Positions 56,219-64,000 of a DNA stretch of 64,000 bases are shown here, one piece after another. A program made the position numbers and the translations under genes. Origin of the DNA: Planctomycetota bacterium (lineage in GTDB: Bacteria; Planctomycetota; Phycisphaerae; Phycisphaerales; SM1A02). Within the stretch, counting starts at the first letter, position 1. The number at the start of each line of letters is the position of its first letter. A model generated the notes under the pieces. The model saw only the letters and a list, made by a program, of their open reading frames with translations, was not told where the DNA came from and did no database searches. The DNA lies in contig JACNLO010000037.1 of NCBI GenBank assembly GCA_014381555.1, positions 53,335 to 117,334 of the forward strand, given 5' to 3'.

Positions 56219-57426
56219 CCATCACAAGCTCCACTTTTTACAATCGTTCATCTGCAATTCTTTCTCATCTTGAAGAAACAGGGCAACTTAAGAAATTGCA
56301 AATGATTGAATCGCCAATGGGTCCTCAGATTTCTATTCGAGGAAGAGGAAAAGTTGATTGTTTTTGTTCAAACAATTACCTTGGTCTTGCAAATCATCCT
56401 GATGTTGTAGAAGCCGGCATCGAAGGGCTTCGCAAGTATGGCGCTGGCACTTCATCTGTACGTTTTATCTGCGGAACCTTCGCTCCGCACGAAGCTCTTG
56501 AAGAACGTATCGCATCATTTCTCGGAGTGGAAGCAAGCTACACGTTCGTGTCATGTTGGAACGCGACCGAAGCGACCTTTCCAACGTTGTGCCAAGATGG
56601 CGATGTGATTGTTTCTGATGAACTCAACCACGCGTGCATTATTGACTCTATGCGTTTAACGACTGCGATTCATCGTGGCGTTTCAAAATGTATTTACAAA
56701 CACAGCGATATGGATTCACTTCGTGGCGCTTTAGTTACGGCAACAGATAAACGTTCCGAGGATGGTTCTATATTTGTCATCACCGACGGCGTGTTTTCGA
56801 TGGAAGGTGATATTGCGTTACTTCCTGAAATACGTGCATTGTGCGATGAGTTCGAGGCAGTGCTCGTTGTTGACGATTCACACGGAACTGGTGTGATGGG
56901 CGAAACAGGTCGCGGTACGCACGAACATTACGCAATGGCTGGTAGTGACATTGACATATTTACTGGCACGCTTGGCAAAGCACTTGGTGGTGGGGCGGGC
57001 GGTTACGTTGCTGGTAAGCGCGAACCAATCGAGTTACTTGTTCAGCGTGGGCGACCAACATTGTTTTCAAATGCATTGCCGGTCACGGTTGCATGTTCTG
57101 CAAAAACTGCAATTGATACATTGGATGATAATCCATCCCTTGTACAAAAACTTCGTGACAATGTCGCTTCTGCACGAAATGGAATCGCTGAGGTTGGCTT
57201 TGAAGTGTTAGAGTCACCAACAGCAATTTGTCCAATTATTGTTGGCGAAACAGCGACTGCAATTTCGATGAGCAATAAACTTCTTGACATGGGCGTCTTT
57301 GCGATTGGTTTTGGGTATCCAGTTGTGCCAGAAGGAACCGCAAGAATCCGAGTACAAGTTTCAGCAGCCCATGAGCAAGAACACATTAATCGCCTATGCG
57401 AAGCATTAAGGAAGTTGAAGAGCTGA
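56215..57426 (+). CDS. kbl: 2-amino-3-ketobutyrate CoA ligase (glycine C-acetyltransferase)
   Basis: A 403-residue PLP enzyme of the alpha-oxoamine synthase family, which cleaves 2-amino-3-ketobutyrate with CoA to glycine and acetyl-CoA. It has the NNYLGLANHP start, GAGTSSVRFICGT, SDELNHACIIDSMRL, the VVDDSHGTGVMG loop and the PLP-lysine in GTLGKALGGGAGGY. It overlaps the upstream threonine dehydrogenase as ATGA, and its stop shares one base with the next ATG. This confirms the threonine degradation pair. Confidence 0.95.
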   Translation: MTITSSTFYNRSSAILSHLEETGQLKKLQMIESPMGPQISIRGRGKVDCFCSNNYLGLANHPDVVEAGIEGLRKYGAGTSSVRFICGTFAPHEALEERIASFLGVEASYTFVSCWNATEATFPTLCQDGDVIVSDELNHACIIDSMRLTTAIHRGVSKCIYKHSDMDSLRGALVTATDKRSEDGSIFVITDGVFSMEGDIALLPEIRALCDEFEAVLVVDDSHGTGVMGETGRGTHEHYAMAGSDIDIFTGTLGKALGGGAGGYVAGKREPIELLVQRGRPTLFSNALPVTVACSAKTAIDTLDDNPSLVQKLRDNVASARNGIAEVGFEVLESPTAICPIIVGETATAISMSNKLLDMGVFAIGFGYPVVPEGTARIRVQVSAAHEQEHINRLCEALRKLKS

Positions 57427-58340
57427 TGCAAATGCATATACAAAATGAAACCGCTAATCTGAATGCGGTGCTTGTTGGGATTGCCGATGACTTTGGTGGA
57501 ACCCCATCCTTAGATGATTGTTATGACCCGAAATCAAAACAACATGTTCTTGCAGGGACATACCCAACACAAAGGGATTGTATTGCAGAATTACATGCTC
57601 TCTTGCAGGTGTTCGAAAAATACGACGTGGAAGTATTCAGGCCAGAAAACATAAAGGGACTAAATCAAATCTTCTCTAGAGATATCGCATTTGTCATTGA
57701 AGATGTGCTTGTACTACCAAATATCATTCAGCAAAGGAGAAGGGAACTAGCTGCAATTGGTGAACTCTTGGCCATGGTTGGTTCCGAAAAAACATTATCA
57801 ATGCCTCCTGAGGCAAGGGCAGAAGGCGGGGATGTGATGCCGTGGAATGAATATATTTTTGTAGGATATTCAGGCGAGGAAGATTTTGATAAATATACTT
57901 CTGCAAGAACAAACAAGCCAGGGCTAGATTTCTTAACTTATTCCTTCCCTAGCAAGATAATCAAAGGGTTTGAATTGAATAAATCCGATGATGACCCAAA
58001 AGAAAATGCGCTGCACCTTGATTGTTGTTTTCAACCGATTGGCAAAGGGAAAGCCATTATCTATAAAGGTGGTTTTAAACATGTTGCCGATGTTGAATTT
58101 CTAATCAATTACTTTGGCAAAGAAAACATTGTAGAAATTACACAAGAAGAAATGTATGAAATGAACTCGAATATATTTTCAATTTCTGAAGAAGTGATTG
58201 TTTCTGAAAAAGGGTTTACAAGATTAAATACCCTTTTGCAAGGCGAAGGGTTCATAGTAGAAGAAGTGCCGTATGCTGAAATAGGCAAAATGGAAGGACT
58301 TTTACGATGTTCGACTATGCCTTTGATTAGAGCGACATGA
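57426..58340 (+). CDS. Arginine deiminase-like amidinotransferase-fold hydrolase
   Basis: A 304-residue member of the guanidino-group-modifying superfamily. Conserved blocks are FSRDIAFVIED, EGGDVMPWNEYIFVG, ALHLDCCFQP with the catalytic His, and the C-terminal LLRCSTMPLIR with the nucleophilic Cys. The start at ATG 57426 overlaps the kbl stop (TGATG) and follows GAAGAG. It resembles proteins annotated as dimethylargininase/arginine-deiminase family in Bacteroidetes, where they lie next to ctlX. The substrate is probably arginine or a methylated arginine, but is not proven by sequence. Confidence 0.82.
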   Translation: MQMHIQNETANLNAVLVGIADDFGGTPSLDDCYDPKSKQHVLAGTYPTQRDCIAELHALLQVFEKYDVEVFRPENIKGLNQIFSRDIAFVIEDVLVLPNIIQQRRRELAAIGELLAMVGSEKTLSMPPEARAEGGDVMPWNEYIFVGYSGEEDFDKYTSARTNKPGLDFLTYSFPSKIIKGFELNKSDDDPKENALHLDCCFQPIGKGKAIIYKGGFKHVADVEFLINYFGKENIVEITQEEMYEMNSNIFSISEEVIVSEKGFTRLNTLLQGEGFIVEEVPYAEIGKMEGLLRCSTMPLIRAT

Positions 58341-59269
58341 ATCAAATAACGAATACGATTCTGATGATAAAGCCCGTTGGATTTCGGTACAACGAACAAA
58401 CTGCTTCGGATAATTATTATCAACATGTGCTAGAAAAGGTGTCGCCCAGAAGCATCCAAGAAAAAGCATTGCATGAATTCAATGTTTTTCTAGAAGTGCT
58501 TACAAGTGCTGGAGTTTGTGTACTTGTCTTTGAAGATACTGGGACTTCCGGCACCCCAGACTCTATTTTTCCAAATAATTGGGTTTCCTTTCACGCAGAT
58601 GGTAGAGTTGTCATGTACCCAATGTATGCTCTGAACCGGAGGAGCGAGCGCCGAACAGATATTTTTGAATCGCTAGTTTCTGACTATGGGTTTGTGATTG
58701 GCAGTGTTAAGGATTACACATCGCTTGAAGAAAGTGGAAAGTTTTTAGAAGGCACTGGGAGCATGGTTCTGGATCGAGTCAATAAAGTTTGTTATTCCGC
58801 TATTTCTCAGAGAACAAGTCAATCTGCTGTCCAAGAGTTTTGCGGCGATTTTGGCTACAGCCCAGTTTGTTTTGTTGCAAACCAAAATGTAGAAGGGGAG
58901 CGGCTACCTATATACCACACAAATGTCATGATGAGTGTGGGCGAATCATTTGCTGTTATCTGTTTAGATGCAATTGATGATAATGCGATGCGTTCCGATG
59001 TAGTTAGTTCACTAGAAGAAACGGGTAAAGAAGTTGTCGAGATTACCGAAGCCCAAGTCAGCCGGTTTGCAGGAAACATGTTGCAAGTTCAAGGTGATAA
59101 AGCCTGCGTTGTGATGTCAACTTCGGCATATCAATCAATTACGAAGAAGCAAATCACTACTATTGAAAAACATGGAACTATTGTGCATAGTTCATTGGAC
59201 ACGATTGAAGCGTGTGGTGGTGGTAGCTCAAGATGTATGATGGCAGAGATATTTTTGCCCAAAGAGTAG
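58337..59269 (+). CDS. ctlX: Citrulline hydrolase CtlX-like enzyme
   Basis: A 310-residue member of the same superfamily as the previous gene. It starts with the TNTILMIKPVGFRYNEQTA block of CtlX. FPNNWVSFHADGRVVMYPM, FLEGTGSMVLDR (active-site acid region), LPIYHTNVMMSVGESF with the catalytic His and GGSSRCMMAEIF with the nucleophilic Cys follow. CtlX splits citrulline to ornithine, ammonia and CO2. It overlaps the preceding gene by four bases, so the two probably act in sequence on arginine. Confidence 0.88.
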   Translation: MNQITNTILMIKPVGFRYNEQTASDNYYQHVLEKVSPRSIQEKALHEFNVFLEVLTSAGVCVLVFEDTGTSGTPDSIFPNNWVSFHADGRVVMYPMYALNRRSERRTDIFESLVSDYGFVIGSVKDYTSLEESGKFLEGTGSMVLDRVNKVCYSAISQRTSQSAVQEFCGDFGYSPVCFVANQNVEGERLPIYHTNVMMSVGESFAVICLDAIDDNAMRSDVVSSLEETGKEVVEITEAQVSRFAGNMLQVQGDKACVVMSTSAYQSITKKQITTIEKHGTIVHSSLDTIEACGGGSSRCMMAEIFLPKE

Positions 59270-59299
59270 TGCTTGGCGTGAAAAATTAGGAGATACAGT

Positions 59300-59779
59300 A
59301 TGAGTGACCATGGCAAATTTATGAAGCGAGCAATTGAATTGGCAAGGCAAACCGCACTTGTAGAACGGGCTGGTGGCCCATTTGGCTGTGTCATTGTTAA
59401 AGATGGAGAAATTATTGCCGAAGGCGTTAATCGAGTACTTGCAGACAAAGATCCAACATGTCATGGTGAAATTGCAGCAATTCGTGCTGCTTGTGCAAAA
59501 CTTGATACGCACGTTCTAACTGGTTGCATTTTGTACACAAGTTGCGAACCATGCCCAATGTGCTATGCAGCTTCGTGTTGGGCTAGAATCGAAACAATTT
59601 ACTACGCAGCAACAATTCAAGATGCAAAAGAGTTTGGCGATTTTGACGATGTGTCTATTTGTGAAGCAGTAAAGTTGCCGCCCTCAGAAAGAGCGTTGCC
59701 AGCACTTGAAATTGACCGAGATGAAATGTTAAAGGTCTGGCGCGAGTTCCAAGAAATGCCTGAAAGAATTCATTATTGA
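59300..59779 (+). CDS. Guanine deaminase-like cytidine-deaminase-fold enzyme
   Basis: A 159-residue zinc deaminase with the CHGEIAAIRAA motif (zinc His and catalytic Glu) and SCEPCPMCYAA (zinc Cys pair). Length and the later block IQDAKEFGDFDDVSI, with the C-terminal RDEMLKVWREF, resemble guanine deaminase of Bacillus (GuaD), which makes xanthine and ammonia, more than tRNA adenosine deaminase TadA. It lies 30 bases after ctlX with GGAG before the ATG, so it likely belongs to the same catabolic operon. Confidence 0.75.
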   Translation: MSDHGKFMKRAIELARQTALVERAGGPFGCVIVKDGEIIAEGVNRVLADKDPTCHGEIAAIRAACAKLDTHVLTGCILYTSCEPCPMCYAASCWARIETIYYAATIQDAKEFGDFDDVSICEAVKLPPSERALPALEIDRDEMLKVWREFQEMPERIHY

Positions 59780-59791
59780 ATTTGTTGTGGA

Positions 59792-60592
59792 TTACCTATT
59801 CGCGTTCACTAAATCTTCACAGCGCGTAGTGTCTAAAGCATTCGCCCAGTTGCCACCTTGTTTTATAGACGAGCCGACAATGACTGCATCGGCAAACTCA
59901 AAAATCTGTTTAATGTTTACTGGGGTGACGCCAGAACCAACAACCAGTGGAAGTTCAGTTGCGCCGCGAACCTCGCGAAGTTGCGCAATATCTACGGCGT
60001 GACCAGTATGGTTGCCGGTAACGATGACGCCGTCTGCGCCCATAAAATCAGCGCCGCGAGCATGGTCGCCAATGGTTAAATCTGCAGTCAACGCGTGGGA
60101 TGAATGTTTCTTTTGGATGTCAGCGAGGATTGCTATTTCATCTGCGTCGATTCGTCTTCGCTCTCTAAGTAATGGTCCAGCATCGGCAATGTCCATGATG
60201 CCTTCATCGGCGACTGACGCAAATGCAAATCCTTCAGCGCGAATAAAGTGTGCGCCGGTTGCATGTGCGACTGCAATGGCAGCTTTGTTTGCACCCGCAA
60301 GAATTTGTATGCCAACTGGGCAATCGACCGCATCTACCACGGCTTGTGTTGCAACTGTCATTGCAGAAACAATTTCTGGACCGACTTCACGAAGTAAGTA
60401 GGGAGTGTCATGCATGTTTTCAAGGAGTACCGCATCAAAACCGTACTCGACTAACGTAGTTGCTTCATCAACAGCAATGTCAACAATTTGTTTAGGCGAT
60501 TTTTCACTTCCAGCGGTTCCGGGCAACGCATGCAAATGCACCATTCCGATGAGCGCTTTATCTTTCTTAATGATCTTTCGAAAATCAGCCAT
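59792..60592 (-). CDS. BtpA/SgcQ-family TIM-barrel protein
   Basis: A 266-residue barrel of the BtpA family. It has [17 protein letters not shown], the [15 protein letters not shown] segment, [23 protein letters not shown] and the phosphate-binding [11 protein letters not shown] and VIVGSSIK ends. BtpA was named for photosystem I stability in cyanobacteria, but in other phyla the role is unknown and phospho-sugar chemistry is likelier. The start ATG (complement of 60590-60592) overlaps the folE stop. The six residues upstream of it (MAWARR) are not needed. Confidence 0.85.
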   Translation of the reverse strand: MADFRKIIKKDKALIGMVHLHALPGTAGSEKSPKQIVDIAVDEATTLVEYGFDAVLLENMHDTPYLLREVGPEIVSAMTVATQAVVDAVDCPVGIQILAGANKAAIAVAHATGAHFIRAEGFAFASVADEGIMDIADAGPLLRERRRIDADEIAILADIQKKHSSHALTADLTIGDHARGADFMGADGVIVTGNHTGHAVDIAQLREVRGATELPLVVGSGVTPVNIKQIFEFADAVIVGSSIKQGGNWANALDTTRCEDLVNANR

Positions 60593-61217
60593 TCTTCGCG
60601 CCCATGCCAAGCAATGTAAAGAGTTCCATGCGAGTTGCTGGATTGTTCATGAAGAGTCCGTGCAGTTTACTCGTAGTGGTCCAGCTTTCTGGTTTCTTGA
60701 CGCCGCGGTAACACATGCAGAAATGACGGCACTTCAAAATGACTGCAACGCCTTGCGGTTGGAGTTCATCTTGAATGGCGTCGGCAATTTGTGCAGTAAG
60801 TTTTTCTTGGACTTGCAACCGTTTTGCGTATGCGTCTACGACTCTGGCTATTTTGGAAAGACCAAGGACTCGACCGTCTGGAATATATGCAACATGTGCT
60901 TTGCCGACAAAAGGCACCATGTGGTGTTCGCAGTGCGAATGCAACTCGATGTCAGAAACGACAACGAGTTCGTTGTAGCCCTCAACTTCGCTAAAAGTAC
61001 GCTCTAAGAATTTCCGTGGGTCGTCTTTGTATCCTGCGAAATGGTCTCGCATTGCATTGATGACGCGTTGGGGTGTTTTGAGTAGTCCCTCGCGATCGAC
61101 ATCTTCGCCAATGAACTCGATGAGCCCTTTAACGTGTTCCATCGCTTGTTCATCTGTTATCTGAGAGGATGAGTTTGTTTCTTTGGAGTTATTTTTCATT
61201 TCTGTAGTTGTGTCCAT
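60585..61217 (-). CDS. folE: GTP cyclohydrolase I
   Basis: A 210-residue enzyme that opens GTP to dihydroneopterin triphosphate, the first step to folate. It shows [36 protein letters not shown] with zinc and catalytic His/Cys, [21 protein letters not shown] (first part), and [11 protein letters not shown] with the third zinc Cys. I took the ATG at 61217 (MDTTTEMK). The longer frame to 61352 adds residues with no homology. Its stop overlaps the BtpA-family start, suggesting a joint pterin or nucleotide-related role. Confidence 0.95.
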   Translation of the reverse strand: MDTTTEMKNNSKETNSSSQITDEQAMEHVKGLIEFIGEDVDREGLLKTPQRVINAMRDHFAGYKDDPRKFLERTFSEVEGYNELVVVSDIELHSHCEHHMVPFVGKAHVAYIPDGRVLGLSKIARVVDAYAKRLQVQEKLTAQIADAIQDELQPQGVAVILKCRHFCMCYRGVKKPESWTTTSKLHGLFMNNPATRMELFTLLGMGAKNG

Positions 61218-61361
61218 AGAAAAGTCATTATCGCAGAAAAGCACAGATATAGAAAGAACTAAATAATCGCACGAAATAAAGCATTTTTTTGAGTGTTGCC
61301 GTAATTCTCGCTTAGGATTCGTTGCAGGTGTTTTGAGAATACTAGAAAGCAAAGAAATGCT

Positions 61362-62381
61362 ATGAAATCAATCATAAAAGGTGATTACCGGGATTTTTTG
61401 CGCCAAATTAAGAGCCAAATCCGAAGGCATCAATACGAAGCGTTGCGAGCGGTTAACAGGGAGCTAGTGGCTCTATATTGGGAAATTGGCAAGTTGATCC
61501 ATTTGAAGCAGCAAGAACTTGGTTGGGGCAAATCGGTTGTAGAAACTCTTTCTGCTGATTTGAAAGAAGAATTTCCGGGAAGGAATGGGTTTTCAACTCA
61601 GAATCTTTGGTACATGAGGCAATTTTATTCAGAGTATCACAATTTGCCAATTCTCCAACCATTGGTTGGAGAATTGGCTTGGAGTAAGAATTTGGCAATA
61701 ATAGCCAAATGTAAGGACTCATTGGAGCGTGAATTCTATATTCGTTCCACTATAAAGTTTGGTTGGACAAAAGCAGTGCTTCGTACTCAATTACAAAACA
61801 AAGCATATGAAAAGTTCCTCTTAGGTCAGTCAAGTTTTGAGAATACGCTCGAAAATGAAGCTAAATCTCATGCTCTTGCCTCGATTAAGGATAGATACAC
61901 TTTTGATTTTCTAGAACTCTCAGAAGAGCATTCAGAGCGTGAACTTGAGAATTCAATTGTTTCAAACTTACGTAACTTTTTAATTGAACTTGGCGGGGCG
62001 TTTGCGTTTCTCGGAAATCAGTATCGAATTGAAGTCGGAGGTAAAGAGTTTTATATTGATTTGCTTTTGTTTCACAGGCAATTGAGATGTTTGGTAGCAG
62101 TGGAGTTGAAGGTAGGTGAGTATAAGCCAGAGCATAAGGGAAAAATTGAGTTTTACCTTGAAGCCCTTCATCAGCAGGAACAATTAGAACATGAAAATCC
62201 ACCGATTGGCATTGTCATTTGTAGGTACAAAAATGAAACAGTGGTTGAATATTCCTTGAACACTGCAAGCAAGCCAATTGGAATTGCTAGTTACACGACA
62301 ACTAAAGAACTGCCTATCGAGTACATGGGGCTACTGCCAACACCTGAAGATATAATTTCTCGGATACGTTTGCTTGAGTGA
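61362..62381 (+). CDS. YhcG/DUF1016 PD-(D/E)XK nuclease family protein
   Basis: A 339-residue full-length member of the YhcG family. The N-terminal domain has [33 protein letters not shown] and the [10 protein letters not shown] block. The C-terminal nuclease has [21 protein letters not shown] with the catalytic D and ExK pair. Such genes are mobile and often sit in defence islands or beside restriction systems. Here it stands alone between folE and an S9 peptidase gene. A perfect 33-bp palindrome lies inside the frame at 61646-61678. Confidence 0.9.
   Translation: MKSIIKGDYRDFLRQIKSQIRRHQYEALRAVNRELVALYWEIGKLIHLKQQELGWGKSVVETLSADLKEEFPGRNGFSTQNLWYMRQFYSEYHNLPILQPLVGELAWSKNLAIIAKCKDSLEREFYIRSTIKFGWTKAVLRTQLQNKAYEKFLLGQSSFENTLENEAKSHALASIKDRYTFDFLELSEEHSERELENSIVSNLRNFLIELGGAFAFLGNQYRIEVGGKEFYIDLLLFHRQLRCLVAVELKVGEYKPEHKGKIEFYLEALHQQEQLEHENPPIGIVICRYKNETVVEYSLNTASKPIGIASYTTTKELPIEYMGLLPTPEDIISRIRLLE
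61646..61678. repeat. Perfect 33-bp palindrome inside the YhcG/DUF1016 gene
   Basis: GCCAATTCTCCAACCA is followed by one T and then its exact reverse complement. The hairpin codes for [13 protein letters not shown] in the frame of the nuclease gene, between the two domains. The frame is intact across it, so it is not a disrupting insertion. Confidence 0.95.
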
Positions 62382-62448
62382 TTGAATAAACTCTCACACC
62401 ACGAATATGTCACGCCGATATATCCCCAAGATATTTACGTGGGTTAGT

Positions 62449-64000
62449 TTATCTGAGTTGCCTCTTCCACCATGAAAGAATCTCTTTTAGGCGGTGTTTT
62501 CGAAGATCGGGAGCGCCGCCACGACTAAAGCCATGGCTCGTTGATTTTGGATAGCGTACAAAGCGGGATTCGATGCCGCGAAGTTGCAGGGCAGCAAAGA
62601 CCTGTTCGCCTTGTTCGATGTTGCAACGAAGATCTCCTTCACTATGAATAATAAGCATCGGTGTTTCGACATTGCCAAAATGTGCAATAGGGGATTGGCG
62701 CCACCTGTCTTCAGGTCTACTCCAAAAGTTTCCGCCGAAGTATCCATCTTCTTTGTCAGCGAAATCGCTGTTACCACCCATAGAAACCAAGTTGGAAACA
62801 CAACGGTCTGTAATTGCCCCGCGGAAATCGTTGGTGTGACCAACAATCCAGTTTGTCATGTACCCACCGTAACTTCCACCCATGACCCCCATGTTTTTTG
62901 CATTGATGTTTTTGTTTTTTTGCATCATTGCGATGACTGCTTGCATGTCAACCCAATCGGCCCCGCCCCAATCGTTGCGAATCGCACCACAGTGGTCACG
63001 CCCGTATCCCTTTGATCCGCGTGGGTTGCAATAGATGACAGTGTAGCCAGCAGAGGCAAGGCATTGGAATTCATGGAAGAACATCCAACCATATTGACAG
63101 TGGGGACCACCGTGGATTTGCAGCACGGCTGGCTTAGACATCTTGCGCTTGGCCTCTTTCGGTGGTCGCATAATCCAACAATGGATTTTCGTTTTGTCTC
63201 TGCTTGTAATCCATTTTTCTTTAGGCGTTGAGATAGCGTGTTCTTCGCTCCATTTTGTGTTTTCAAAGGAAACTTGCTTCGTGGTAACTTTTGTTGCACC
63301 AACTTTTCCTACATAGATTTCAGGCGGAGCCGTAGCAGTACCAATCATCATAGCGATGGTTTTGCCATCATTTGCCAAGTTACCCATCGAATGAACACCG
63401 TTGCCGGAAGTAAGTGGTTTAAGCGTTCCACCAATTCTCGGAATAGAACAAATTTGTTCCTCGCCGTGCCATCCAATTTTTACAAGCAGGTTTTTTGAGT
63501 CACCTGTCCATTTGATTTGTGAACCGAACGCAACTTCGCCAGTATCAGAAAGGGTGACAGCCATGAGGCACCTGTCTATATCTGCAGTGATACTCTTCGC
63601 ATTTCCTTTTGTTGCACTTGCGACGTAAAGTTCTAAGTTTTCGGTTGAGTAGGTTGACTCATCACCTTCACGCCCAGCCCATGCGAGGTATTTGCCGTTT
63701 GGTGACCAAGTGATTGCATCTTTTGGTCCTTTAGTACAATTTGGTAGGGTGATGTTTTTGCTCGTTGCAACATCGTGAAGTACTATTTTTGTAGGTCTAG
63801 AATCTGTGAGTGCCTTCTTGCTGGTGTTTGTTGCGATTGCGATTTTGTCGCCTTTAGGAGACAAGCAATACGAGAAGAAACCCATCGTATCTTTGGACCA
63901 GATATTTTTATGTTTGCCAGTGGTCGCATCAACAAGATAGAGTTGAAAACGGGCATGTCCAAAGTAGCCATCGCCGTCAAGGCGGTACCACGCGGACTCC
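62449..64000 (-). CDS. S9-family prolyl oligopeptidase-like peptidase, 5' end outside the window
   Basis: At least 516 residues are visible. The frame is open to the window edge (upstream residues ESAWYRLDGDGYFG), so the true start lies beyond 64000. The N-terminal part is a beta-propeller with repeats such as DAITWSPNGKYLAWAGREGD. The C-terminal alpha/beta hydrolase domain has the nucleophile in GGSYGGYMTNW, the acid in IIHSEGDLRC and the His in STSHGFSRGG. VLQIHGGPHCQYGW forms the oxyanion region. It probably hydrolyses acyl- or dipeptidyl-peptides. No signal peptide can be judged. Confidence 0.9.
   Translation of the reverse strand, partial: ESAWYRLDGDGYFGHARFQLYLVDATTGKHKNIWSKDTMGFFSYCLSPKGDKIAIATNTSKKALTDSRPTKIVLHDVATSKNITLPNCTKGPKDAITWSPNGKYLAWAGREGDESTYSTENLELYVASATKGNAKSITADIDRCLMAVTLSDTGEVAFGSQIKWTGDSKNLLVKIGWHGEEQICSIPRIGGTLKPLTSGNGVHSMGNLANDGKTIAMMIGTATAPPEIYVGKVGATKVTTKQVSFENTKWSEEHAISTPKEKWITSRDKTKIHCWIMRPPKEAKRKMSKPAVLQIHGGPHCQYGWMFFHEFQCLASAGYTVIYCNPRGSKGYGRDHCGAIRNDWGGADWVDMQAVIAMMQKNKNINAKNMGVMGGSYGGYMTNWIVGHTNDFRGAITDRCVSNLVSMGGNSDFADKEDGYFGGNFWSRPEDRWRQSPIAHFGNVETPMLIIHSEGDLRCNIEQGEQVFAALQLRGIESRFVRYPKSTSHGFSRGGAPDLRKHRLKEILSWWKRQLR

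Noticed and set aside
61218..61352. N-terminal extension of folE
   Set aside because: The added residues show no FolE homology. The MDTTTEMK start fits family length.
61362..62381. Defence island around the YhcG gene
   Set aside because: Neighbours are folE and an S9 peptidase. No restriction, toxin or recombinase gene is present.

Overview
The window reads as a stretch of chromosome from a moderately AT-rich planctomycete, most likely of the Phycisphaerae type. The main pointers are a secreted protein made of six-cysteine GACC repeats that ends in a short dockerin-like tail (DVNGDGVVDV...WGLC), large pseudopilins in a PilB/PilT/PilC cluster, acidic tails on several ribosomal proteins, and many ATGA/GTGA/TTGA start-stop overlaps. 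This placement is inferred from gene style, since no rRNA is present. I found no insertion sequence, prophage or CRISPR array.

Layout. 1-5.5 kb (+): a degenerate GH10-like protein, a ComEA-like helix-hairpin-helix protein, mfd, and a free-standing TSCPD domain (the C-terminal piece of a B12-type ribonucleotide reductase), closed by a two-way terminator. 5.5-10.7 kb (-): a housekeeping operon read as promoter, candidate structured RNA, tRNA-Gln, glmU (uridylyltransferase half only), prs, rplY, pth, rpsF, ssb, rplI. 10.7-19 kb: a GT2 glycosyltransferase (-), then cell-wall elongation and other genes (+): mrdA, rodA, rsmG, a DinG-like helicase and a phosphohexomutase. 19-23 kb (-): coaB, a Na+/H+ antiporter-like transporter, a UspA-type protein, thiS, thiG.

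23.3-44 kb (+) is the most distinctive region. It holds two GspE/PilB ATPases around pilT, a PilC/GspF platform protein, five large pseudopilins with overlapping or nearly abutting reading frames, and a 2536-residue GspK-like protein carrying 19 six-cysteine repeats. A strong terminator follows, then a separate secreted protein with 8 repeats of the same family and the dockerin-like tail. I read this as a type IV pilus/type II secretion-like machine with a giant cysteine-rich tip or adhesin and a soluble partner built from the same module.

44-54 kb is mixed: uppS, purA, an FHA protein, hemW, an FkbM methyltransferase, a GT-C-like membrane protein, a DUF1844 protein, a SurA-like lipoprotein, a YraN-family protein and an EF-hand helical secreted protein. 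54-59.8 kb holds rlmN (-) and an apparent catabolic operon (+): SDR-type threonine dehydrogenase, kbl, an arginine-deiminase-like enzyme, ctlX and a guanine-deaminase-like enzyme. Together these would degrade threonine, arginine/citrulline and guanine. 59.8-64 kb holds folE with an overlapping btpA-family gene (-), a YhcG/DUF1016 nuclease gene (+) containing a perfect 33-bp palindrome, and an S9 peptidase (-) cut by the window edge.
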